A DNA stretch of 64,000 nt from Sphingomonas sp. LC-1 (lineage in GTDB: Bacteria; Pseudomonadota; Alphaproteobacteria; Sphingomonadales; Sphingomonadaceae): NCBI RefSeq assembly GCF_025371035.1, contig NZ_JANZXB010000013.1, forward strand, positions 62,001-126,000, written 5' to 3'. Below are positions 32,617 through 40,083 of this stretch, in pieces. Every line of letters starts with the position of its first letter. Position 1 is the first letter of the stretch. The notes under the pieces were generated by a model that had not been told where the DNA came from, made no database searches, and saw nothing but the letters and a program-made list of their open reading frames with translations. The translations under genes were made by a program, and so were the position numbers.

Positions 32617-32763
32617 TTATGCGATCGGCGCCTCGATCGCTGCAACCGGGGCCGTGGTGGTGGCGACATGCGCGGGGGCGAGGGCGCCCAGCAGGCAGGT
32701 GGCGCTCATCACGACGGTGCAGGCGATGGCGGCGATCTGGCGGGTGAAGGTGGTGGCGAACAT
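32617..32763 (-). CDS. Small exported protein, first gene of the psp operon
   Basis: 48 residues: a signal-peptide-like N-terminus (RQIAAIACTVVMSATCLLGALA) and a short Ala/Thr/Val-rich mature end (VATTTAPVAAIEAPIA). GGGAG precedes the ATG by 8 nt, and the gene is the first open frame after the sigma-54 promoter, 29 bp before pspA. A frame extending upstream would run into the promoter, so the internal ATG is right. It is not a known Psp protein. It may be a small periplasmic effector, or its translation may serve to set up the pspA message. Confidence 0.65.
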   Translation of the reverse strand: MFATTFTRQIAAIACTVVMSATCLLGALAPAHVATTTAPVAAIEAPIA

Positions 32764-32822
32764 GGTGAAAACTCCCTGATATCTTTGTTTCGGTCCGCTC
32801 GTTGGCGGGATGCCAGAAGCTT

Positions 32823-32839
32823 TGCAGGAGGCGTGCCAA
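32823..32839 (-). promoter_or_regulatory. Sigma-54 promoter of the psp operon
   Basis: On the minus strand TTGGCACG (32832-32839), then CCTCC and TGCA (32823-32826). The GG at -24 and GC at -12 are exactly 10 bases apart, matching the RpoN consensus. Transcription would start about 49 nt before the 48-residue gene. PspF, encoded divergently next to it, is the expected activator. Confidence 0.9.
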
Positions 32840-32852
32840 TTTAAAAAACCAC

Positions 32853-32870
32853 GCAAATACAAGGATTTGC
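32853..32870. promoter_or_regulatory. Candidate PspF upstream activating site
   Basis: A perfect inverted repeat, GCAAAT-N6-ATTTGC, 14 bp upstream of the -24 element, in an AT-rich stretch. The position is close to the promoter, closer than usual for enhancer sites, so this is tentative. Confidence 0.4.
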
Positions 32871-32938
32871 TAAATAGTTGCGATGCGCGAACGATTGTGC
32901 CCTTGCCAAGGCTTGGGAAAATCCGCCACCTGTTGGGA

Positions 32939-33988
32939 ATGGAGCGTACGAGTCAGGTTATCGGCCAGTCGGGGGCCTTTCTCGACACGCTGGAACGCGC
33001 CAGCCGTGCGGCCGCGCTTGATCGTCCGGTGCTGGTCATCGGCGAGCGCGGGACCGGCAAGGAACTGGTCGCCGAGCGTCTCCACCGGCTGAGCGGGCGA
33101 TGGGACCAGCCCCTGGTCATCATGAACTGCGCCGCGCTGCCCGAGACGTTGATCGAGGCCGAATTGTTCGGGCATGAGGCGGGGGCCTTCACCGGCGCGA
33201 CCAAGGCGCGGGCCGGGCGGTTCGAGGAGGCCAATGGCGGCACGCTCTTCCTCGACGAATTGGGCACGCTGTCGATGGCGGCGCAGGACCGGCTGCTCCG
33301 CGCGGTCGAATATGGCGAGGTGACGCGGATCGGCTCGTCGCGGCCCGTACGGGTCGATGTCCGCATCGTCGCGGCGACCAACGAGCATCTGCCCGACAAG
33401 GTCGCCGCGCATCAATTCCGCGCCGACCTGCTCGACCGGCTGTGCTTCGAGGTGGTGACGCTGCCCCCGCTTCGCGCCCGCAAGAGCGACATCATGCTGC
33501 TCGCCAATCATTTCGGGCGGCGCATGGCGGCGGAGATCGGGTGGCAGGATTGGCCGGGCTTCGGCGCCACCGCGACCGATGCGCTGATGGAACATCGCTG
33601 GCCAGGCAATGTCCGCGAATTGCGCAACGTGGTGGAGCGCGCCGTCTATCGCTGGGATCGCGAGGGGCCGGTCGATGCGATCGAGATCGATCCCTTTCGC
33701 TCGCCCTATCGCCCGCAGGGCCAGTCGCCTGCCGCCGCGAGAAGCGAGCAGGCCGGCGCGCCCCTGTCCACTTCCGCGCCGATGAACGACGGCGACGAGG
33801 TGGCCGCGTGCGAGGTCGGGCCCTCCGACTTCAAGTCGCGCGTCGCCCGGTTCGAGCGTGAGTTGCTGACCAAGGCGCTGGCCGAAAATCGCTTCAACCA
33901 GCGGACCACGGCGGAGTCGCTGGGGTTGAGCTATGACCAGCTTCGCCACGCGCTTCGTCGCCATGATCTGATCGGAACGGTTGCGTAA
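32939..33988 (+). CDS. pspF: Sigma-54 activator PspF
   Basis: 349 residues. It has no N-terminal sensory domain: it begins directly with the AAA+ domain (residues 1 to about 235), with Walker A GERGTGKEL, the GAFTGA loop that contacts sigma-54, Walker B GTLFLDELGT and the R-finger region. A linker of about 50 residues leads to a Fis-type helix-turn-helix (RTTAESLGLSYDQLRHALRR). The lack of a receiver and the position divergent from pspA identify it. The longer frame to 32810 is not used: the ATG at 32939 gives the normal PspF start. Confidence 0.92.
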   Translation: MERTSQVIGQSGAFLDTLERASRAAALDRPVLVIGERGTGKELVAERLHRLSGRWDQPLVIMNCAALPETLIEAELFGHEAGAFTGATKARAGRFEEANGGTLFLDELGTLSMAAQDRLLRAVEYGEVTRIGSSRPVRVDVRIVAATNEHLPDKVAAHQFRADLLDRLCFEVVTLPPLRARKSDIMLLANHFGRRMAAEIGWQDWPGFGATATDALMEHRWPGNVRELRNVVERAVYRWDREGPVDAIEIDPFRSPYRPQGQSPAAARSEQAGAPLSTSAPMNDGDEVAACEVGPSDFKSRVARFERELLTKALAENRFNQRTTAESLGLSYDQLRHALRRHDLIGTVA

Positions 33989-34054
33989 CTCCGTTCGGGG
34001 AGCCATTTGAGGTCCCCGGCGTTGCCACAGGCAAACCCCAAAGGAGCATTTACG

Positions 34055-34666
34055 ATGGCTTTCGAACTGCCGCCCCTTCCGTACGACTATGACGCGCTGG
34101 AGCCGGTCATCTCCAAGGAGACGATGACGTTCCACCACGACAAGCATCACGCCGCCTATACCAACAAGTTGAACGAGGCGGTCGAGGCGGACTCGTCGCT
34201 CCAGGGCAAGTCGATCGAGGACATCCTCGCCACCATCTCGTCCGCCCCGGCGGTCGTCCGCAACAATGGCGGCGGTTTCTGGAACCATGACTTCTTCTGG
34301 AAGATCATGACCAAGCCCGGAACGACCCAGCCTTCCGGCAAGCTCGCCGAGGCGATCGAGGCGTTCGGCGGTCTCGACAAGCTGAAGGAAGAGTTCAACA
34401 CCAAGGGTGCGGGCCAGTTCGGTTCGGGCTGGGCCTGGGTGATCGCGGATGCCGAGGGCAAGCTGAAGGTCACTTCGACCCCCAACCAGGACAACCCCCT
34501 GATGGACGTCGTCACCGACAAGGGCACGCCGATCCTGGGTAACGACGTGTGGGAGCACGCCTATTACCTGACCTACATGAACGACCGTCCGGGCTATCTG
34601 AAGGCCTGGTGGGATGTGGTGAACTGGGACGAGGCCGGTCGCCGGTACGAGGCGGCGGTCGCGTAA
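34055..34666 (+). CDS. sodB: Superoxide dismutase, Fe/Mn family
   Basis: 203 residues. It turns superoxide into oxygen and peroxide in the cytoplasm. Metal ligands: His in MTFHHDKHH, His in GFWNHDFFW, and Asp/His in DVWEHAYYLTYMN. GAGQFGSGWAWV is the family block that favours iron, hence sodB. AAAGGAG precedes the ATG; a 16-codon upstream extension is rejected. Confidence 0.95.
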   Translation: MAFELPPLPYDYDALEPVISKETMTFHHDKHHAAYTNKLNEAVEADSSLQGKSIEDILATISSAPAVVRNNGGGFWNHDFFWKIMTKPGTTQPSGKLAEAIEAFGGLDKLKEEFNTKGAGQFGSGWAWVIADAEGKLKVTSTPNQDNPLMDVVTDKGTPILGNDVWEHAYYLTYMNDRPGYLKAWWDVVNWDEAGRRYEAAVA

Positions 34667-34694
34667 TTTCGCGGCTATCCGGTTCGGATAAGGG

Positions 34695-34724
34695 AAAGGG
34701 CGACTCCGCGAGGGGCCGCCCTTT
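34695..34724 (+). terminator. Terminator of sodB
   Basis: AAAGGGCG/CGCCCTTT stem of 8 bp with a 14-nt loop, ending in TTTC, 29 nt past the stop codon. Confidence 0.75.
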
Positions 34725-34753
34725 CTGATTCCTGTACGCTGAAAATGTGCCCC

Positions 34754-34907
34754 ACCCCGGCGAAGGCCGGGGCCCAGTCTCCACCAAGTCGAGGCTATGC
34801 TGGAGCGGCGAGGGGGAGGCAAATGCCACCGGCCGCCATTGCTTCCCACGCGAAGTCTGACCGCGCCTCCCACCTCACCGCAACTGGGCCCCGGCCTTCG
34901 CCGGGGT
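34754..34907. repeat. Inverted repeat pair, type 2
   Basis: Two 25-bp arms (34754-34778 and 34883-34907), exact inverted copies with core CCCCGGCGAAGGCCGGGG, flank a 104-bp middle with no reading frame of note. The same element occurs at 5806-5963. Confidence 0.8.
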
Positions 34908-34930
34908 CGTGCCGGGAGTGGGGAGGATCG

Positions 34931-35545
34931 TCATTCCACCGGCGGTTCGTCGACCTTCGCTTCTTCGGTATTCAACCCATGCTTCAACAGCATCGGGATA
35001 TTCGCGACCGCAAAGCCCAGCGTCAGCGGCATCGCGCCCCACAGCTTGAACCCGACCCAGAAATCCCAGGTCGAATTGCGCCAGACCGCTTCGTTCAGCA
35101 CTGCCATGAAGGCGAAGAAGATCGCCCAATTGCGCGTCAGCTTCTGCCATCCCTCCGGGGTCAGACCCGAATAGACGCTGCCCAACACCATCTGGATCAA
35201 CGGCCGCCCGGTCACCAGCCCGAAGAACAGGATCGCGGAGAACATCGCATAGACGATGGTCGGCTTCATCTTGATGAAGCGCTCGTCGTGGAAATACAGG
35301 GTCAGCCCGCCGAACACGACGACCAGCGCTCCCGACATCCACAGCATCGGCGAGATGCGGCCCAGCTTCATCTTGCTGACGATCATCGACACCACGGTCG
35401 CCGCCATGAACACGCCCGTCGCGACCAGTACGCGCGTCAATGGCCCCAGCGGCGCCAGGAAATTGACCGCGAAGAACAGGATCAGCGGACCATATTCGAT
35501 TCCGGCCTTCAAACCGGCACTCGCTTCCTTTTCGGGCGCGCTCAC
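34931..35545 (-). CDS. yciB: Inner membrane-spanning protein YciB (septation protein A family)
   Basis: 204 residues with about five to six hydrophobic helices. The family blocks YGPLILFFAVNF, EGWQKLTRNWAIFFAFMAVLNE and FKLWGAMPLTLGFAVANIPML are present. YciB links cell-wall synthesis with septation at the inner membrane. Its ATG overlaps the ftsY stop (ATGA). The ftsY-yciB order is conserved in alphaproteobacteria. Confidence 0.9.
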   Translation of the reverse strand: MSAPEKEASAGLKAGIEYGPLILFFAVNFLAPLGPLTRVLVATGVFMAATVVSMIVSKMKLGRISPMLWMSGALVVVFGGLTLYFHDERFIKMKPTIVYAMFSAILFFGLVTGRPLIQMVLGSVYSGLTPEGWQKLTRNWAIFFAFMAVLNEAVWRNSTWDFWVGFKLWGAMPLTLGFAVANIPMLLKHGLNTEEAKVDEPPVE

Positions 35546-36477
35546 TTCCGGCCTCCCTCGATCCCGGCGATGATCCGGCTGACTTCGTTGGCGTCGAACG
35601 GACGCAGGTCGGTCATGCCTTCGCCGACGCCGATGGCATGGATGGGGAGGCCGTATTTCTCCGCCGCCGCGACCAGCACGCCGCCGCGCGCGGTGCCGTC
35701 CAGCTTGGTCATGACCAGCCCGGTGACGCCTGCCACATCCTTGAACACCTCGATCTGGTTGAGCGCATTCTGGCCGGTGGTCGCGTCGAGGACCAGCAGG
35801 ATGTCATGCGGCGCCTCGGGGTTCAGGCGGCCCAGCACGCGGCGGATCTTGGACAGCTCGTCCATCAGTTCGCGCTTGTTCTGGAGCCGCCCGGCGGTGT
35901 CGACGATCAGCACGTCGATGCCGGTCGCAGTCGCCTGCTTCACCGCCTCATAGACGATGCCCGCCGCGTCGCCGCCTTCCTTGCCCGAGACGATCGGCAC
36001 GCCCACGCGCTCGGCCCAGGTGGCGAGCTGGCCGATGGCGGCGGCGCGGAAGGTGTCGCCCGCGGCCAGCATCACGCCATAATCCTGCTCCATGAACAGA
36101 TGCGCGAGCTTGGCGATCGTCGTGGTCTTGCCCGATCCGTTGACGCCGATGACCAAGATCACCTGCGGCCGGGGAAAGGCGTCGATCTCCAAGGGCGTGG
36201 CGACCTTGGCCAGCGCCTTTTCCACCTCCTCGGCGACGACCAAGCGGATGCCCAGGTCTTCCATGTTCCGCTCGAAGCTGCCTTCGGACAGGCGGGTACG
36301 GATATGCCCGGCCGTTTCGGGGCCCAGATCGGAGGCGATCAGCGCTTCCTCGATCTCGTCCAGCGTCTCCTCGTCGAGCCGTGCGGTGCCGAGCCCGGCG
36401 AGATTGCCGACCAGCCGGTCCGATGTGCGACGGAAACCGCCGAGCAGCTTTTCGTGCCAGGAGGAGGAAGAACTCAT
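35542..36477 (-). CDS. ftsY: Signal recognition particle receptor FtsY
   Basis: 311 residues, SRP-family GTPase. Walker motif GVNGSGKTTTIAKL, DTAGRLQNKRELMDEL and TKLDGTARGG; the N-domain comes first (HEKLLGGFRRTSDRLVGNLAGL). The acidic A-domain seen in E. coli is missing, which is usual in alphaproteobacteria. It receives Ffh-4.5S RNA complexes at the membrane. It overlaps mtaB upstream and yciB downstream by four bases each. Confidence 0.95.
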   Translation of the reverse strand: MSSSSSWHEKLLGGFRRTSDRLVGNLAGLGTARLDEETLDEIEEALIASDLGPETAGHIRTRLSEGSFERNMEDLGIRLVVAEEVEKALAKVATPLEIDAFPRPQVILVIGVNGSGKTTTIAKLAHLFMEQDYGVMLAAGDTFRAAAIGQLATWAERVGVPIVSGKEGGDAAGIVYEAVKQATATGIDVLIVDTAGRLQNKRELMDELSKIRRVLGRLNPEAPHDILLVLDATTGQNALNQIEVFKDVAGVTGLVMTKLDGTARGGVLVAAAEKYGLPIHAIGVGEGMTDLRPFDANEVSRIIAGIEGGRK

Positions 36478-37718
36478 GCCAATTGTCCGATCAGATGGGT
36501 TTCGGTCGCCGCCATGACCCGAACGCGGGCGATGCTGCCCGGTTCGGTGGCGGGGGAAAAATGAATGTCGGCGAAGTCGGGGGCGTGGCCGCGCGTGCCC
36601 GGCCGCTCGACCAGAACGTCGCGGGTCTGACCGACCTGCGCCGCCAGCCAGTGGCGACGGCGACGGGCGGCTGCCTCGCGCAATCGTGCCGCGCGTTCGC
36701 GACGCAGCGGGTGTGGCACCTGCGGCATTCGTGCGGCAGGGGTGCCGTCGCGCGCCGAATAGGGGAAGATATGGGCGTGCACGATCTGCGCATCGTCGAT
36801 TAGCGCCAGCGTATCCGCCGCCATCGCTTCGTCTTCGGTCGGGAAACCCGCGATCAGGTCGGCACCGATCGCAATCTCGGGCCGCGCGGTCAGCAGTCGC
36901 TCGACGATCGCGACCGATTGCGCGCGGCTGTGGCGGCGCTTCATCCGCTTGAGAATCAGGTCATTGCCCGCCTGGAGCGAGAGATGGAGATGCGGCATCA
37001 CCCGCGGCTCGCCCGTCACCAGCTCGAACAGCCTATCGTCGATCTCGATCGAGTCGAGCGAGGACAGGCGAAGGCGGGGCAGGGTAGGGACGTGCGTCAG
37101 AATTCGCTCGACCAACTGGCCGAGAGAGGGTGCCCCAGGCAGGTCATGGCCATAGCTGGTCAGGTCTACCCCGGTCAGCACGACCTCCTGGTGACCCAGC
37201 TCGACCGCGCGCGTGATGCGCTCGATCACCAACCCGGCGGGGACCGAGCGGCTGGGGCCGCGCCCGGTCGGGATGATGCAGAAGGTGCAACTATGGTCGC
37301 AGCCATTCTGGACTTCCACGAAGGCGCGGGCATGCCCGGCAAAGGCGGCGGCCAGATGCGGCGCCGTCTCCACCACCTGGGACAGGTCGGTGACCAGCAT
37401 CGGTTCGGCCGAGGCCCAGCTTTCGGGGCGCAGCTTGTCGGCATTGCCCAGCACGCGCGCGACCTCTGGCATGGCGGCGAAGCTGGCGGGGTCGATCTGG
37501 GCCGCGCATCCGGTCACGACGATCTCGGCATCGGGCCGGGCCTTGGCCGCGCGTCGGATCGCCGCGCGGGTCTGCTTCACCGCCTCATTGGTGACGGCGC
37601 AGCTATTGACGACGACCATGTCCTCGCGCCCCGCGGCCAGCGCGCGGATCGTTTCGCTTTCGGCGATGTTGAGGCGACAGCCCAGACTGATGATCTCGGG
37701 CCCTGAGGGGGACGACAT
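36474..37718 (-). CDS. mtaB: tRNA-t6A37 methylthiotransferase MtaB
   Basis: 414 residues from the ATG at 37718, giving MSSPSGPEIISLGCRLN. A radical SAM methylthiotransferase converting t6A to ms2t6A at position 37 of tRNA. It has the N-terminal UPF0004 domain with its three cluster cysteines (SLGCRLN, VNSCAV, TGCAAQ), the radical SAM motif CDHSCTFC, and a TRAM-like end. The frame extends to 37817 with no family similarity. Its start region overlaps the divergent DUF924 gene by two bases. No ribosome-binding site is clear. Confidence 0.92.
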   Translation of the reverse strand: MSSPSGPEIISLGCRLNIAESETIRALAAGREDMVVVNSCAVTNEAVKQTRAAIRRAAKARPDAEIVVTGCAAQIDPASFAAMPEVARVLGNADKLRPESWASAEPMLVTDLSQVVETAPHLAAAFAGHARAFVEVQNGCDHSCTFCIIPTGRGPSRSVPAGLVIERITRAVELGHQEVVLTGVDLTSYGHDLPGAPSLGQLVERILTHVPTLPRLRLSSLDSIEIDDRLFELVTGEPRVMPHLHLSLQAGNDLILKRMKRRHSRAQSVAIVERLLTARPEIAIGADLIAGFPTEDEAMAADTLALIDDAQIVHAHIFPYSARDGTPAARMPQVPHPLRRERAARLREAAARRRRHWLAAQVGQTRDVLVERPGTRGHAPDFADIHFSPATEPGSIARVRVMAATETHLIGQLA

Positions 37719-38292
37719 GATTGCTGATCTAGGGATGGATGAACGACGTGTCCACGCGGAGGCGCGGGACATAGTCGACTTCTGGTTCGCGCTGCCACCC
37801 GAAAAGCATTTCACCAAGGACGATGCGCTCGACCGGGTGATCGCGGAGCGGTTCGGTCGTCTGCGCGATCAGGTGCTGGCGACGGCGGCGGCCGGATGGC
37901 GCGACGATCCCGACACGCTGCTGGCGGCGATCCTGTTGCTCGACCAGTTTTCGCGCAATCTGCATCGGGGATCGGCGCAGGCCTATACCGCCGATCCGCT
38001 GGCGCTGGACCTTTGCCTGTCGGCGATCGATGCGGGATGGGAGGATCGTTATCCGCCCGAGCGGCGGATCTTCGTCTATATGCCGCTGATGCACGCCGAA
38101 TCCCGTGCCATGCAGGATTCGAGCGTCGCGAAGTTCGCCGAATTGGGCCTGGACGACAATCTTACCTTCGCGCGCGATCATCGCGAGGTGATCCGGCAAT
38201 ATGGCCGCTTTCCCAGCCGCAACGAAGCGCTGGGCCGTACCTCTACCGAGGAGGAGCGGATATATCTCAGCCGGCCAGACGCGGGCTGGTGA
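37717..38292 (+). CDS. DUF924 family protein
   Basis: 191 residues of the DUF924 family, a helical, TPR-like fold of unknown function. Conserved blocks: DIVDFWFALPPEKHF, LLLDQFSRNLHRGSAQAYTAD, and FVYMPLMHAES. The chosen ATG is preceded by GAGGGGG at 5 nt and overlaps the start codon of the divergent mtaB by two bases (CATG). An ATG six codons later also exists. The 3' end overlaps the convergent GGDEF/EAL gene by 26 bases. Confidence 0.85.
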   Translation: MIADLGMDERRVHAEARDIVDFWFALPPEKHFTKDDALDRVIAERFGRLRDQVLATAAAGWRDDPDTLLAAILLLDQFSRNLHRGSAQAYTADPLALDLCLSAIDAGWEDRYPPERRIFVYMPLMHAESRAMQDSSVAKFAELGLDDNLTFARDHREVIRQYGRFPSRNEALGRTSTEEERIYLSRPDAGW

Positions 38293-39811
38293 TCGGCGCG
38301 GCGGCCACGCCCGCCAGCAAGCGCTTTTCCGCCAACAGCTGACGCACCTGCGCCAGATCGAGCAGCGGGCCGTAGAGCGGCCCCTGGCCGTGCGAGCATC
38401 CCATCTCGCGCAGCCGTGCCTCGGTCTCGGCATCGCGAAGACCCTTGGCGGCGATGGGCAAATGGAGATTGTCGCCCAACTGGACGATGGCGGAAACGAT
38501 CGCGCCGCAATCGGGATCGGCAGTCATGTTGCGGATGAAATCCGGGTCGATCCGTACCCGGTCGAAGGGCAGCACGCGCAGATGCGCCAGGCTGGAATGG
38601 CCGCTGCCGAAATGGTCCAGGGCCAGCGCGATCCCCTGATTCTTCAGGCTGATCACGATCGATTGCGCCAGCGCCAGATTGGCGAACAGCGTGTTCTCGG
38701 TGATCTCGATTTCCAACCGATGCGCCGGGAAACCGCACTCGGTCAGCGTCTTGATGATCTTCTGCGCCAGCCAGGCGTCCTGGAACTGCGAAGCGACCAT
38801 CGGCACGGACAGGGTGATCGACGGGTCCCAGTCGCGCGCACCGGCCATCGCCTGTCGCATCAGGCTGAGCGAAACTTCACCCGACAGGCCGCATGCCTCC
38901 GCCACCGGCAGGAAGCGGTCGGCGGTGATCGCGCCCAGCACGGGATGCTCCCAATGCCCCGATACTTCGAACCCGGTCAGGCGACCGGTGCCCAGATCGA
39001 CCTGCGGCTGGAAACGCGGGCGGATATGTCCATCGGCCAGCGCGGTGCGAAGGTCGGTGACGATCAGGTTGCGCTCCGCCATGGCGTCTTCCATCGCGGG
39101 GGCGAACCATAAGGGCTTGCCGTCGCCGCGCGTCTTGGCGGTGATCAGTGCCAGATCGGCCTGGCGGATCAACTGGTCGATCGTCGCTGTGCCACCCTCG
39201 ACCGCGGCCATCGCGATGGCGGTGCGGGGAGCGAAATCCTGATCGGCGAGGCGGATGGGCTGACCCAGCCGGATGGCAAGACGATCGGCCAGACGGTCGA
39301 TCCGGTCGCGCGCGCGCGGATCATAGGAGACGAGGCAGCCGAAACAGTCGCTTTCGAACCGCGCGACGATTGCTTCGGACGGGGCCTCCGCGCGGATCGT
39401 CTTGGCGACATGCTGCAGCAGGCTGTCGCCGGCCTCATGCCCATGCGACCCGGCAAAGGCACGAAACCGGTCGATGTCGAGCAGCAGCAGGGCGACCCCG
39501 CGTTTGCGGCGCCGCATCGCCTCCACCATCACCTGGCCGCTGTCATGGAAGAAGCGCCGGTTCGCCAGTCCGGTCAGAGGATCGCGCTGGTCGGGGGCGG
39601 CCCTTTTTTGCGCGTGAAGCGCGGGCAGGCGCCAGTAAACGACGGTGGACGCCGTCGCGGTCGCAAAGAGCAGCAATTTGGCAGGCTGATCGTATCCCAG
39701 CTCGATCAGAAGGATAGCGACGGCGAGCAGAAGAGTGCCGACCCCCACCGCCACGCTGACGAGGCGCGCGGGGACATTGGTGTGGGCATCGTTCCTGTGC
39801 GACCCGGACAT
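38267..39811 (-). CDS. Degenerate GGDEF-EAL protein with two membrane helices
   Basis: 514 residues. N-terminal transmembrane helices (about 18-38 and 45-60), then a GGDEF-type domain (about 75-235) and an EAL-type domain (about 250-495). Both signatures are lost: GGDEF reads FESDC (152-156), EAL reads EVS (282-284), the metal-binding DDFGTG has become DHFGSG (399-404), the Asn of LSVN is Pro, and the catalytic Lys is Arg. It is therefore likely to bind c-di-GMP or another ligand, or act as a membrane scaffold, without turning it over. Monocistronic. Confidence 0.88.
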   Translation of the reverse strand: MSGSHRNDAHTNVPARLVSVAVGVGTLLLAVAILLIELGYDQPAKLLLFATATASTVVYWRLPALHAQKRAAPDQRDPLTGLANRRFFHDSGQVMVEAMRRRKRGVALLLLDIDRFRAFAGSHGHEAGDSLLQHVAKTIRAEAPSEAIVARFESDCFGCLVSYDPRARDRIDRLADRLAIRLGQPIRLADQDFAPRTAIAMAAVEGGTATIDQLIRQADLALITAKTRGDGKPLWFAPAMEDAMAERNLIVTDLRTALADGHIRPRFQPQVDLGTGRLTGFEVSGHWEHPVLGAITADRFLPVAEACGLSGEVSLSLMRQAMAGARDWDPSITLSVPMVASQFQDAWLAQKIIKTLTECGFPAHRLEIEITENTLFANLALAQSIVISLKNQGIALALDHFGSGHSSLAHLRVLPFDRVRIDPDFIRNMTADPDCGAIVSAIVQLGDNLHLPIAAKGLRDAETEARLREMGCSHGQGPLYGPLLDLAQVRQLLAEKRLLAGVAAAPITSPRLAG

Positions 39812-40001
39812 GTGAAAATGGGTCGCATGTAAGTTATGTACAACCCATTAACGCCGCGCCTGACCGCCCCGTCGATGCGCTGACCCGCCGGTGCCGGCCG
39901 TCCCGAATTGGGCCGACTTGCGCCGGACGGCATTTTCCCATAAGAGCCACACCAAGTTCCGTTTCGGAATGTGAAAGTGAAGCGCCCAAGGGTGCACGCT
40001 G

Positions 40002-40031
40002 GCCGGCGAGGTTTCGCCCGCCGGCGCTTTT
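40002..40031 (+). terminator. Terminator-like hairpin in the ffh leader
   Basis: GCCGGCG/CGCCGGC stem (40002-40008 with 40019-40025), 10-nt loop, then GC and TTTT. It lies 53 nt before the ffh start. An alternative stem, GGCGA/TCGCC, overlaps it, so an attenuator or a small RNA ending here is possible. The rest of the 39812-40083 gap has no other structure that I can name. Confidence 0.55.
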
Positions 40032-40083
40032 GTGTTTGGACGGATCGGGTTGGCTTTCGGGCCGGTTTTGTTGAGGTGAGGCG

